Assembly: GCA_030052745.1 (NCBI GenBank)
Contig: JANBVO010000021.1
Location: 124,001-188,000, forward strand
DNA from: Pleurostoma richardsiae
Lineage: Eukaryota; Ascomycota; Sordariomycetes; Calosphaeriales; Pleurostomataceae
Length of the DNA: 64,000 nucleotides
Reading direction: 5' to 3'
Of this stretch, positions 1 to 11,387 are shown piece after piece. The translations under genes and the position numbers were made by a program. The notes under the pieces were generated by a model. The model saw only the letters and a list, made by a program, of their open reading frames with translations. It searched no databases and had not been told where the DNA came from. Position 1 is the stretch's first letter. The number at the start of each line of letters is the position of its first letter.

Positions 1-1714
1 CGTTGACTTCGTCGACCTTCACGTCGTCCACCATCATGAAGTGAGGCAACCTCAAACTATCGGGAATATCTATGAATGTGTTCTGTCGCCTGGGCATCCC
101 CGACTCAGTCATCATGTAGCGCTTTAGGCAGATGCCCACAACAGGTCGCTGGTTGAAATGTTTCGCGACCTCAACGTCTGTCTGGGGCTCACTGTTCGAG
201 GCGGCGTGCCAGGCTATATCGGGTGGATGTTAGTGACTGTGAAATCCTGAGATGTGGCAGACAACTCACGTATCAATCTGAAGAACTGCCAAGCAGGAAT
301 TGTGACAGCCTTTACAACCGTGGACCCTGTCCGCTTCGCTCTTTGCAGTAGAGTGCCCGCGTCCGTTTCGGTCGCTCGACCTTCCTCATCGAGAATGACG
401 CGCTGAATTATACTCGTTGACCTATGACGCGCTTGCGGGCGTATATCTGACGCAGAAGTCGAGGCGGGCGACTCGAGCGTCGTCCACCTCCGGCGCAAGG
501 CATGAATATCCTCGATGTGGTCGGTCGACTCGGGATCTGCGTTATCATCATCCGCATTCTGTATGAGATGTATCGTCGTGCCTCTTGGTGTCAGGGGAGA
601 TCGTTCCCCTGCCATCTTCTCCTCCAGACTGTCCCGCAGGACATCTACCTTCGTGTTGAAGTATTCTTCGAGGCAGTCCTCGAGCTTTATGCCCTTCCCG
701 TCGGGATCGGCAGGTACGGCCAGGTTGAGGAGCCTCTCATACACAACCTTGTGATCATCGTCGTCTCGTTTTCCTTGGTGGAACAGGTCCACTTGCAAGG
801 TGAGCAGAGGGAGCTGCAGGGTTTCGGTTATGAAGGCGAACGCTTCTGAAGTGTCCTGTTGTTCAAGCAATTGAGCGTCCCGCCAGCCGCACGCAGCTAG
901 TGCGTCCTGAATATGCTTCGTCTAAGCTACCGTTAGTAAGGATTGAACTCCTTGTCTCGGCCCGGGAGGGGGGGTTGTTGCGGGTGGTCTGCTGGCGCCT
1001 ACCATATCCGTGTGGATCAGCTTTCCCGTCCTCAGCATATTGACCCAGAGGCGAAGGAGGGCGGCGAGTTTGCGCTGCGGCTCGTCTGAAAGTTCGTTCT
1101 TGAGCATGCATTCAAATGCTTCGAGTTTGGCGAACATGGCGAATAGCAGGGCGTCCAGGTAGCACGTAACGTTCCCCAAGTTCTCGGCGCCCAGCATGGT
1201 CACGTTGGGATTGTAGGGCAGGACGATTCCAGCGAACGATTTTTGCTGGAGGAGCAGGACCTCGATGGCTTTGTCGACGTCTCCGGCAGCGTACTTGCTG
1301 CTGAGCGCAAATCGGAAGAAATCGGTGGGGATATCGGTAACGTTCATGTCGGTGAGCCGTTTCGTTATGTCCTCAATCTGTGCGTTTGGAAAGGCCCGGT
1401 TAGACAGGGCGAGTGTCCAAGGATGCAACCCAAGAGGGCAGGGGAGCTGAGCAAGACTGGGGAGTACCTTTGCGTTTTCCTTTTCCTTCTCATCGTCCTC
1501 CTTGGAGAATTGCCTTGACGCATCGTTCTTGAACATGGAGAAGAACGCCTCAGCGGAGAGGGGCCGAGTCTACAGCGCAGTCAGCTGGCTTGTCCCAACG
1601 AACTCAGGCTGGGGAACGTACTCTATGACCCTCTGAGGACTTGCTTCGGCGGTGACCTGCGCCATTCTTGTCGCGTAGAGTCAGAAAGCGCTTAGGTATG
1701 CCGGCCTTCATCAT
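1..1714 (-). CDS. Ubiquitin carboxyl-terminal hydrolase (USP/peptidase C19), 3' end beyond window
   Basis: Deubiquitinating cysteine protease of the USP fold; only about 478 N-terminal residues lie in the window. Spliced model (minus): 1714-1622, 1569-1468, 1377-1003, 921-270, 213-1, with introns of 52, 90, 81 and 56 nt, all GT-AG with CTRAC-like branch sites and a consistent frame. The Cys box reads GNVTCYLDALLFAMF (Cys about 137), the Gln/Asp box QQDTSEAF is at about 211-218, and exon 5 gives RPVVGICLKRYM followed by RQNTFIDIPDSLRLPHF, a block typical of this fungal USP group. The His box must lie beyond base 1. Start: ATGATG at 1714 splices in frame through a perfect GTACGT donor; the downstream ATG at 1665 would not use that donor in frame. 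Between the boxes lies a charged, probably disordered insert (about 280-380). It diverges from MED11 across 1.9 kb. Family is firm; the first exon is less so. Confidence 0.85.
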
Positions 1715-3469
1715 GGCGACGGTGCGTGCGGGCGAGGTTGCTTGCGCGCTGGTGAGAGTGAGGGGCAGCGGAGGGGGGGGATGGAGGGCGGAAGAAGTGC
1801 GCTGCTGGATGGGCGAGCAGTGCAGACCAGAAGCCGGACGGCTAGAGGTTATCGCAGCTCGTGTGCAATTGGCATTTCCCGAGAACGAGCGACCTCGCGA
1901 GCCGAGCAGGCACGATAAATAGACTCTGGGGGGCTCCGAAGTGGTGTTAAGGAAAAACTATGGGCAGACGTGCAAGCGGGCACCAGCAGTGGTGGGATGG
2001 CGTTGGGTACGGGCGACGGCGCGAAGAGGCGAATGGCGGGGAGTAGAATAAGGCGGGTCGCCGATAGTTGGAGGTAAGTCAGGCCGGTGGTTTTTTTCTT
2101 TTTTTGGTTTCACGGCCGGGTCCAAGCTGTCCGGGGCCTCACAACGTTACAATGTAATACTGTGGTTTTGCCCAGGAAACTTGAGACAGAAGCGCGGCCT
2201 TTTCTAGAACCGTGAAGCGCTTTATGTGCATCACACCTGGCGTGCGGAATGATGAATGTGTCCTTTCTGATTCTACACGTAAAGGAGGCAATAGAAGGCT
2301 TGGCAGAGGTGTGACGACGCTCCTTCAGGCGGACGTTTAACTAGGGAGACTTGCTAATTAGAGCAACTCACGCGCACATATTCCGTACAGCGGGACACGC
2401 ACTGTCGCCAGCGGTGCGCAGGCTGCTGTGATCAGCTATGTTTATACCCATAATATTGAGGAGACAAGGGGATAGTCACCCGACGATCCAGGTCTCGTCC
2501 ACTCAGCCACTCCCCTCAGCTCCCAGCACAGGCTCCTTTACCCTAGAGCTGCAGTGCTACGTGCTGCACGTACCGTTTGCTTGCTAGGTAATAGCGCCGC
2601 AGCGCAGGATCCCATTGGGTTCCTACCATGGGACACTCCCCACGACTGGCGACGAATGGCATGGGAATCTCGATCCTTGGGAGATCAATTGTGGCCGCGC
2701 CAGCCTAGAGGGGCTCTATGGGATTTCTGTGATGCAAAGTGGGGAGACGGTTGGCTGTTGGAGAACCCCTAGGACCCCCTTCGTCTGCCCAGTGCTGGTT
2801 AGCGGCGGTTCGCAGATCCCCTCGAGCTGCTTAGCTAGCTGGAGTGCTAGACGGACTGCACCCCTAGCGAGGGCAAGTCCCAGATCTGTTGAGGTTGGGA
2901 GTCTGAGAGTCTCTCCACCTCTGCATATCACCGCACTGGGTACGTGCGCCGGGACAGGAGAGCAGTCTAGATGGTGTTTTCCGAGTCGACTGTCCGTGGG
3001 TAATGGAAGACTGTAGAACAGCATCGCCAGCATCGTGCAGGAGGTAACGACATGCGAGCGGCATAGTGGCATGCTCTTGAGACCTTCCCGTTCCGTGCCC
3101 TCCCTGCTGCAAATGACGACCGTGGCGTAACTCGGGTATGGTGTCGTCTCGTGAGATCTCCACAGCTCCTGTCCATGACCTCTTAGGGGATGGCCCGATG
3201 CGTCTTGGCACTCGCGAATGACGAATACGCCGGTACGCTGATAAGGCCGCAGTGTCCCGGCTGCAGGCTGCAGTTTTGCTGGATTTGGGCGTATGAGGAG
3301 AAGCTGAGAGGGCCTGCAGAATCTTCCCCCTCCGTCAGCAAGAGCGGCAGACCCCCACTACGGCGCCCGTTCCGGGCTGGATGTTGCGGATGATACTGCC
3401 GCCTGCTCGGCCGGCCGTCGATGTTATCTGCCTGCCTTAGATAGGCACCCAGATAACAATTAAACGAGT

Positions 3470-3475
3470 CACGTG
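3470..3475. promoter_or_regulatory. CACGTG box upstream of MED11
   Basis: TCACGTGC sits about 185 bp before the MED11 start codon and is preceded by GAG. The same GAGTCACGTG string occurs at 13696-13705 upstream of the branchpoint-bridging protein gene. CACGTG is bound by bHLH factors (Cbf1/Pho4-type) in fungi; a role here is inferred from position only. Confidence 0.35.
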
Positions 3476-3492
3476 CTATCCCTATGGTAGAG

Positions 3493-3514
3493 TACCTAGG
3501 TACCTAGGTACTAG
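3493..3514. repeat. Doubled TACCTAGGTA palindromic motif
   Basis: Two overlapping copies of the palindrome ACCTAGGT in the form TACCTAGGTACCTAGGTA. Related copies occur near 50915 and 58837 in this window. Such motifs are frequent in intergenic DNA of Sordariomycetes; their function is not known to me. Confidence 0.6.
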
Positions 3515-3657
3515 ATAGACACTTCGGGGTTAGGGTTGTCTTCAGCTAGAGCCCGCAGTGAAGCTCATATCAACAGCTCGCACTTATTGGCCTCAAAACA
3601 GCCTGCATACCACAATAGGTAGCCACGCGGGCAAATTTCGGAGCGTCACCCTTCAGG

Positions 3658-3842
3658 ATGGACACCACAAACGACGATCCCTCCGCCAGCGGCACCCTTG
3701 TCAACGAGCCCTTCACCCGCGCCGAGCGCATCCAGCAGCTGTCCGTGATCGACCACGACATCACAACCCTGCTCTCTTGGACCGGCAAGGCCGTGCAGAG
3801 CCTGTCTGCCCCCTCCCAGCCTCCCTCCTCGGCAGACGCCAA

Positions 3843-3873
<31 letters not shown>

Positions 3874-4203
3874 ACCGAGGCCTTCAAGTCCGCCGTCGAC
3901 GCCTTCCTCGCGACGTTGCACTCCGTCGACGTGCGCCTGAAGCGTCAGATCATGGGCCTCGAGGAGGCCGGCATCGTCACCCTCAAGGACGCCAAGGCGG
4001 CATCCGCCGCGACCGGCATCGAGCCCGACGGCGTGGGCAACATTGGTGGCCTGGACGTCGGCTGGCTCAACAGCCGGGGCAACAAGGTGGAGAGGGACAT
4101 GGAGGCGGAGCTGTGGACTAAGGCGAGAGCACACTTGGAGGGGCTGGCTGGCGCCGGGGAAGCCCATCAGGCGGGTGTCGGGCAGGATGTGGAGATGAGC
4201 TGA
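3658..4203 (+). CDS. MED11: Mediator complex subunit 11
   Basis: Small head-module subunit of Mediator, which bridges transcription factors and RNA polymerase II in the nucleus. Single exon, 181 residues. The N-terminal segment (about 20-48) reads ERIQQLSVIDHDITTLLSW, the characteristic MED11 helix that pairs with MED22. A second helical part (about 74-100) gives FKSAVDAFLATLHSVDVRLKRQI. Between them is a glutamine tract of nine CAG codons (about 64-72), an expandable repeat not needed by the fold. The C-terminus is longer and Gly/Ala-rich compared with yeast MED11 (about 115 residues), as in other filamentous fungi. Start at 3658 is the first ATG that gives the conserved helix; no intron is seen. 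Transcribed away from the ubiquitin hydrolase gene. Confidence 0.88.
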
Positions 4204-4932
4204 GCAAGAGCGAGTGTTGACGCTGGAATCCATGTCCGGCACATTGATGGGCACAATATCCCAACTGGACGTGCGACAAAGCTGCGCCAGCCTTCACAGC
4301 AGACAGGCCGATTAGAGGAATCACTTCGCGCCGAGATATCACGTAGGTGAGTTGACAAACCAAACTGCATGCCTCCACAGCACGTTGCTTGTATCTATTC
4401 CCAAGCTCCCGAGCTCGCCTTTCTAATAGAGTACACAGGAAGGCTATCGACGTATAGTCCACTCCTCCGGGTTATCCTATACAAGGACTCGGGACGAGTC
4501 GTTGGCCTACTTATATACGTACGACGTTCTCACCGTGCGGCGACGTCCAAGCACTAGCACCCTCCGCAGTCAGGGACACCGACGGACGCAGGTCCGCTCT
4601 GAACAACTGACAGAGCATTGCTTCTCTGCTATCATTGGCAAATCCGGGTCGTCGTAGGCTACGTCCCGCAAGTCTGCAGACATTGTCAGTGGCTTCTGCC
4701 GATCAAGGCTGATAGCAGCTTCCGGGAAGGAGACGAGATCACCATAGGAAATGAGGAACGATTTACAGCTTTCTATACCGATGAAAGACGTCTGCAGGAG
4801 TCTCGTATCACGCGCTGTCTGGCGGGGCCGTCGGATGACCTGCTGTGCACCTGCGATATCGCCCCGTCAGGTCGTCTGAGCTGTGTCTATTGATCTATTG
4901 AGTCACGTAACTCTGGAAAGCGTGGTCGAGAC
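4204..4932. other. Intergenic region between MED11 and the secreted-protein gene (tail to tail)
   Basis: 730 bp between converging stop codons, so it should hold the two 3' ends. A 91-codon plus ORF at 4618-4893 has no recognisable features. GAGTCACGTAAC lies near 4898. I see nothing else. Confidence 0.5.
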
Positions 4933-5837
4933 TCACACTGACAATGAGATTGGACGATAGCAGCCCTGCTCGCCAGAACTCGCGGTTCTCTCCGCCCGAA
5001 CTTGGAAAAGGCTACTGGTAATGTGATGAGGGAAGATGAAAGTAGGACTGCACAGCTGGTCGAAGGCGCCAGCGGCGATGTGCCGAGTGTCCGGAACAAA
5101 AAGCGACCGGCTGAGTCTGCAGCAGTTTCTACTGTTAGTCACCACTGGAAGCCTTGAGATCTCTCGCATGCTTAGGGGGGAAGCGGGGAGGGGGCCGAGG
5201 ATGAGGAGGGCATACACCGCGTCGAAGCCTACACACTCGAAGTGCTCAGCTGAGGTGTTCACGTCCACTATTCGATTATCTTGGTCAGCAAAGCCGGTGA
5301 ATGTGCTGCCAAGCCCAGCGTCAGTACATACCGTATCTGCCGAAGAAAGAGTGGCAACCGGCGCCGGGCAGGCAGTGGAACTGGCACTTGAAGGCACCAT
5401 ACAGGTCCAGCTCGCCGCCATGTCGGAGGCCCATGTTCTGTCGCCGAACGGCAATCAGTACACTGCGTCAACGGATAAGGATTTACCCCCCTTAGCCTAG
5501 GAGCCTCCGGATCCGAGCGGTTGTGCCCACCTACCATAGTCATGACGGCGTGCTGGGCGGACCAGATCCTGTCGATGCCATAGTCGGATCGGCTGACAGG
5601 GCTCGGCGTTACGGACCCGAAGGTGATGGGCCACAACCCAGCCGTGACGGTCGCAGCAATCTCGCCTGCGCTGACGCAGGTGCTGTTGGGGCCTGCCGTG
5701 ACAATTGCTGGTGATCGGGGCAGCCCATGGTTGGCATCAGCAGCAGCTATTGCAGTGACTTCTGGCGCCGCAGGTGCAAGGGCTGCTGCCGCCGCTCTAA
5801 GTAGAAGCAGGGCGTGGGTGAGCTTGGTGAAGGCCAT
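4933..5837 (-). CDS. Small secreted cysteine-containing protein, unknown function
   Basis: Proposed spliced gene (minus): 5837-5535, 5437-5332, 5267-5216, 5116-4933, with introns of 97, 64, 99 nt and donors GTAGGT, GTATGT, GTATGC; 214 residues. Residues 1-22 form a clear signal peptide (MAFTKLTHALLLLRAAAAAL). The mature part has Cys near 54, 119, 123, 129, 148 and 176, with the compact motif CQFHC-LPGAGC, and a conserved-looking end FVPDTRHIAAGAFDQLC. About 38 low-conservation-type residues follow that Cys, so the true end may differ. An in-frame upstream ATG would add 41 residues and bury the signal peptide, so the start at 5837 is preferred. No catalytic motif is visible; it could be an effector-like or cell-wall protein. 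I do not recognise a named family. The splicing model is inferred from frame and cysteine pattern. Confidence 0.55.
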
Positions 5838-6997
5838 CTCCAGAGGCTTTCTGGTGTTCCCTTGGCCAAAGGGCCGGCAGTCATCTGAAGCTGGGAAGAT
5901 GTTCTCGCGGACCGCGAAGGACGGATTCCTAGATTTGGCGAAAGCAATGAGGGATGACAACTTCCATGGTCAAGTGCCGTGGCACGGAAGAGAAGGGACG
6001 GTGCAGGTGGCAGCCAGGATGAGGATGAGGACGAAGAAGGAACTATTCGATGCCTTTCATTTCATTCCGGGACCTTGCAGGACGCCTCCTTCTTCAGCTC
6101 ACCACTATGATCAGGGGAGTGTTGACTTACCCGGTTCTTTTCCCCATTTATACAATGTCATTCCCTCGTCACAAACCGAAGAATCAAAACATGAGATTAT
6201 CCTGCTACTGGGTGCCAATTACAATCCATATGGTATCGGCTAATCGGGTCAAGCGGACGGAAATCACCAGCGCAATCAGGTATGGTAACAGATTCCAAAA
6301 ACGTAAGGATGCCAGGCAAGTTCAACTGGCCAGAGACGATGTGCTTCTACTAAGATTAGCATTAGTGGTGAGAGAGGTATGCCATTCTATCCTGGCCAAT
6401 TGCTCCAACCCGGCTCCCAAACACACCCTCTTCTCTGTGCCACCACCACTCGTAACTTATGTCCCTCCGTCTGCTTTTGAAAGAGAGAGGCAGAAAAAAA
6501 GACAAAACATTGAGAACATATGCAGCAAAAGAGAGGGAAATGTAGGAATATTTTTTGGGAAGGAAAAAAGAAAGGAGACAAAACATACAACACCGGGTAT
6601 TCGCTGGTCGTCACCGACCCAACTACTAATCCGGCCCTCAGCAGTTTAACGAGGGGAGAGCGGACGGGATCCCGTGTATTCTGCTGGGTATGGTCGTATG
6701 TACCAGAACAATCTCTTTTCACCAACTATAGCTCTCTCACCGTCGTCTTGTTGGAAATCGTTCGAGATGACTATCGCCTATTCATTACTTCAACCCAGAA
6801 ACAGGCCGCAAGTCTCCCGCAAAGGACAGCCGTACGCCTGCAATGCTCACCACAAACGAAGACCCCGAGGGAAATGGATTCGAAATACAGAATATATGTA
6901 GGAGCATACTGCCCATCGCAACTACCCGGCCAATCTTCCAGTGAGATGGATCACGATACCGCCCGACTGCCGTCCCGCACAACCTCACAATCCTTAC
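5838..6997. other. Intergenic region upstream of the secreted-protein gene
   Basis: 1.16 kb between the secreted-protein start and the Pff1 stop. It is A-rich around 6480-6590 (purine-rich plus strand). The ORFs here look random. It should contain the secreted-protein promoter and the Pff1 3' UTR. Confidence 0.5.
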
Positions 6998-9900
6998 CTA
7001 GATCAAGAAACTCTTACTCCCCTCCACCAGCCCCTCCGCATGCTTCGTGATCGCCACCCATGGCGGCGGGTACTTCAGCGCCTCGTCCAGCGCGGGGATC
7101 GTGCCCGGGACGTTGGCGTCGCTCCAGACGCACGAGACATTGCCCTCAAGGCCCAGCATGCGCGCCTTCAGCTCGTCCGTCCGCCCAAGTCCCGCATCAG
7201 CACCCTCGGCATCGCCAGCGCCGCCGGCGTCAACGGCAACGGCCTCAGGGTCCCATTCCAGTGTCACCTTCCATGGCTTCTTCCAGTCTCTCCGCCACAG
7301 CTTGATCTGCTTGATCCCCTCTGCAGGCAAGGGCCCAAAGCGCTCGTCCAGGGGCAGCCCACCCTCGACGAGGAAGTTGGCGACGGGCGTCTTGAGGTTG
7401 ACGATGCAGGCCTTGGTGTTCTTGCCGTTGACCTCGATCAGCGCCTTGCCCGGCGCGAGGCTGCTCGTCTCGACCGACACCAGGTCGGCGAGGCCCTCCG
7501 ATAAGGGGACGCCGGGTGGCAGGTCGCCGCCGGTGACGTTCGGCAGGATGCCGGAGCCGTCGTACACGCAGTCCCGCAGGTTCGCGTACCGGCCCGTCGT
7601 GGGGCTGCACGACACGCTCTTCCCGGCCGCCGACGGCAGCTCCGCGATGATGGGGCGGATGTACTCCTCGAAGCCGGCGAGCTTGACGGCCGAGGCTCCC
7701 GTGTCAAGGTTTACGGTCTGCTGCCAGAAAACCTTGTACCGGTTACTCGCCGAGAAGGGGAAGGCCACGAGGTTGTAGATGAGCGTGCCGACGAAGACGC
7801 AGAGAAGGAACAGCGGAATGTGGTGCGTGACTCGGTGGATGTGCGGCGTCAGTGGAATCAGGAGGAAGATTGTAATGAATGCAATGAGCAGGTAAGGCAT
7901 CTGCACCGCGGAGCCGTCTTCGGCACTCTGGTGCATTGCAGACGTTAACAGCAGGCCTATCTGGCCAAAGAGGATGATTAGAAACGGGCCGAAGAGAAGG
8001 AACTGCAGGAACCAAGTCCATGTCGGCAAAGTTCCGGACCATGGCTGCTCTTCTCCGTATGGCTCCTTCTTGTCATCCTGCGCCGGTGACTTGCGAGACA
8101 CATTTGCGAGGGCCGCAATGGACCGGCGGTAGGTGGTCGCAAACGTCGTCCGCTCATTGCCGCCGTTCACCCTGCCGCCAACCAGGGGCGTCGTCTCAGA
8201 AGCTGGCTCTGCTTCTTCATCCTCTTCGTCAGCAGGTGCGAGAGCCGGATCCACCTCACCGGGGCTGGGAGCGATCAGCGCATCCTCGTTAGGAACCTCC
8301 TGTAGGTGATCTCTGATCTCATCGTCTTCTTCCGCTTGCGAAGCATAAGATGCTTTATTCGGCAAAGCAAAAAGTTCGAGTAGAGTGATTAAGGCGGCGA
8401 GAAACACTTCAGTCTCGAAAAAGACGAGCGCGTAGCCGGAGGCAATCTTGAACCGATCCTCAAGGACAGTAACCCCGATGAGGGCGAGCCAGCCGATAAT
8501 AAAGAGCCAGATGTAAGCGTAACCTCTGTGTAGCGCACTGGGTCGAGTGAAATCTGCCCCTTTCATGATGCACCAGAAGCTGAAGTAGAACAGAGATATC
8601 ATCATTGCCCACCTAGAATCGGGGTTAGCCGAAATTTGACATTGGCTGCAGAAGGCCGGACGGGTTATACTCACACAGAATATTCGCTGCTGTGTATTAT
8701 CAATGGATTGACTTTGGCGACCAGAAGGGCTGCGCCGATGACGAGAGCTCCCGAGAACACTAGAGCCAAAGGAAAACGGAAAAGCCCCTTCAAACCACCA
8801 ATAGATATGCGCGTTGAGGCCGCCGACGCGGTATCCGCAGCCTCGGCGGACTTGCTCTTGGTCGTGAAGAAGTAGTACTTGTCCTTCCTCTGAAGGATGT
8901 ATGTGACGAGGACGAGGATCAGCGGCGTGGTTATGAGGATTGTAAGGGACCATGCAAACAACCCCCTAAGATTGAAAACGACGAATGCCTTCGCAAATAG
9001 GTCGAACCAAACGCCATCGCTTCCGCGGCCGTTCTGCACCTTGGACCTGTCGCCATCACGCCGCTCCCCGACAAAGGTCTTGCTGGTGTCACTAGAGAGA
9101 TTGATCACGGTGGAGACGGAAGCCGATATCATGTTCCACAGGCTTCCTTTCTTCGTATATCTCCGGTCATCCTGGTTGGTGTGATACTGGGCGCGAGGGC
9201 GGAAGAAGGACAGGTCGAGACCTCTCGCCCCGAACATGCCGTTGAAGACAACATAGTCCGTCTGGCTCCGGATGAAGCCGACTCCGAAAGCATCAGAGCA
9301 GATGACTGTTCCAAACGGATCCTTGGCACCAGAGAACGCCTTCGTCACTTCCTGATCAGAGGTCCTGAATAGCAATGGTCTGTAGCCGGCTCCCGCTCCT
9401 TCGAGGTTGAGGAACGTGTGTGCAAACGGCATGACCGGGCTGTTTCCGAATGCTCGAGCACCGTAGAGGCCGTCCTCTTCGCCGTTGTTCAACAGGGCCA
9501 GGATGCCTTTCTTTGGTTTATGGCCCGGAGTTGTGAAATACTTGATCAACTGGAGGACAGTCACGACTCCCATGCCATCGTCCGTGGCCCCAAATCCGGT
9601 GGCAACTCTGTACACTGTCAGTCAATGAAGCACGGGCCGCTTGAGGTATGCTCCTCACGAGTCATAATGAGCGTTGACCAGCACGCCTCCCTTGCCGATC
9701 GGACCCTGACGGTCACTGGCAGGCTTCTTCCACCATTCGCCATCCTCGTCCTCGGAGCCTCGGATGTAGACAATGATGTTAGTACCTTCAAAGTAAGCGG
9801 AGAAGGCTCCGGCGTAGTCCGCCGTGATATTTGACGACAAATCGTTGAAGACAACAGCATCGATGTCCGCAGTTGTAGAATCATCTACACTCGACAACGT

Positions 9901-10294
9901 CAATGTGCGCGCGGAGTAATTTGACCTTGTGAACGGTGTTAGAACTCCTCTGAGGTATAAGACATACAGGGATCAAGGCCGGGACTTACGGCGGTGGCTT
10001 GCCGGACTCGTCCGTTTTCCACGACACGCCGTTCTCATCCAGGATGGACTGGATCCGCAAGAGCAGCCAGTTCCTGATCTCGTCATTTTTGTGGCTATTG
10101 AAAGGGTGATAACCGCTGGATACCGTCGCCAGGTCGAGCCATGCCTCGGTGAGATTCAGGCCAGCCGGTTGGGAATGGCTACCCGGAGGTGACGGAACCG
10201 TCTCATTGATCACAATGAGCGGGATGAGCAGAGCCAAGTAGATGAGAGTGGTCCAGACGGTGACCTGAGCAGGGCGGAATGCGAAGGGATTCAT
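6998..10294 (-). CDS. PFF1: Vacuolar membrane protease, M28 family (Pff1)
   Basis: Multispanning zinc metalloprotease of the vacuolar membrane, with its catalytic domain facing the lumen. Spliced model (minus): 10294-9990, 9925-9659, 9607-8675, 8612-6998 (introns 64, 51, 62 nt), 1,039 residues, close to the usual length. First TM at about 13-30 ([19 protein letters not shown]). The M28 domain follows: NAHYDS (His about 188), GATDDG (about 198-202), NNGEEDG with the catalytic Glu pair (about 234-235), TDYVVF, and QYHTNQDD carrying the last zinc His. From about 375 on there are roughly eight membrane segments, broken by an acidic cytosolic loop rich in Glu/Asp (about 550-620). The C-terminal lumenal domain (about 750-1039) has sequons and ends SKSFLI. 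All expected M28 residues are present, so it should be active. Orientation is the same as the neighbouring splicing-factor gene; no shared function is implied. Confidence 0.95.
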
Positions 10295-11387
10295 CTTGGA
10301 CGTGAGAAGCAGAACGCGCGGTCAGGGGGGGATTGTTGCCACACAATGCAGGCCGGGAACCTGCTCCAGCTGCTCTATCAACACATCTGTCTATCTTCAG
10401 GATGGATGTTGTTGCCTGTGTGGGGTAAGAACGGCAGCCTGCGCACGGTCGATAGACAGGTCGTTCAATGATGTCTCCTCTCTGATCTCATGCAGAGACT
10501 TTGTTTGGCGAGCGGCAGCAGCGTAATGTTATATGCGGTGGCGACAGTTGCAACCTTTTCTGCTTCTCTGCATCGGGCGGGGCGAGATGAATGAGCACGA
10601 TGGGGACGGCACCAGAGAATGAGGTCCCTGTCGCCGGGACGCGGAACGAGCGTCATCGGCAACTTGAATGGCGGGAGCTGTTCTCGGCATGATGGCCCAA
10701 GCTCCTTTCCGGCAGGGGTTCGTCTGCTGCAGCTCCGCCGTTCAGCGCATGCGGGGCGGAGCCACAAGTTCACCTCCATCAAGCGCACCTTGCCTCATGC
10801 GGTACCAACCAAGACAGTGAGCATCCAAATTAGACTTGGAGACTGTACAGAGTAGCCGTAACGCAAATAAGTCATTTCTTAACTGTTCTCGATCTGGATA
10901 CAATCAATATACTTCTCGCCCGTCGGAGGCTTTCTGCTCATTCGTGGGTTTATCCAGTGCCGCCTGCATGCAAGGAGGCTGGTGCCAGCAGCGATCTCTT
11001 GAGGCTTCTCCCAACAACTGGGACAGATTGATTGTACGAGTCCTTGACTACTAGAACTGCCTCTTCTCGTACCCTGAAATCGATACGACATGGTGTCACG
11101 AGATGGCTTCCACTCGCAAGGCACACAAATGCGGAACACTATATATATATATATAGACCCCTAGGCACGTCATGTTTTCTGCTACCTAGAGATACTAGCG
11201 GAACTTCCATCACAAAGAAACTCCCTATTATACAGTCAGTACACAACCGTTGCCGTCTGCGCGACCCAGGACACGTTGTGCGGTAGTCGGAGTTTCCTAG
11301 TTAGTCTCGTGCTTGCGGACATGACAGTCGAAGAAAGAAAAAGAGAACGGGTCAGTCAGTACAGCCAGGTCCACCAAGGTTATTCCC
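10295..11387. other. Intergenic region upstream of PFF1
   Basis: 1.1 kb between the PFF1 start and the stop of the branchpoint-bridging protein gene. It includes a TA dinucleotide run at about 11141-11155. No coding signal seen; it should hold the PFF1 promoter and the 3' UTR of the upstream gene. Confidence 0.55.
11141..11155. repeat. Short (AT)n microsatellite
   Basis: Seven to eight AT units in the intergenic region between PFF1 and the branchpoint-bridging protein gene. Confidence 0.85.

Larger units (their letters stand above)
1715..3657. other. Intergenic region between divergent USP and MED11 genes
   Basis: 1.9 kb with no ORF that reads as protein on either strand. It holds a T-rich run near 2090-2106, a doubled TACCTAGGTA motif at about 3493-3514, and a CACGTG box at 3470-3475, near MED11. 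It should contain both promoters. Confidence 0.6.
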
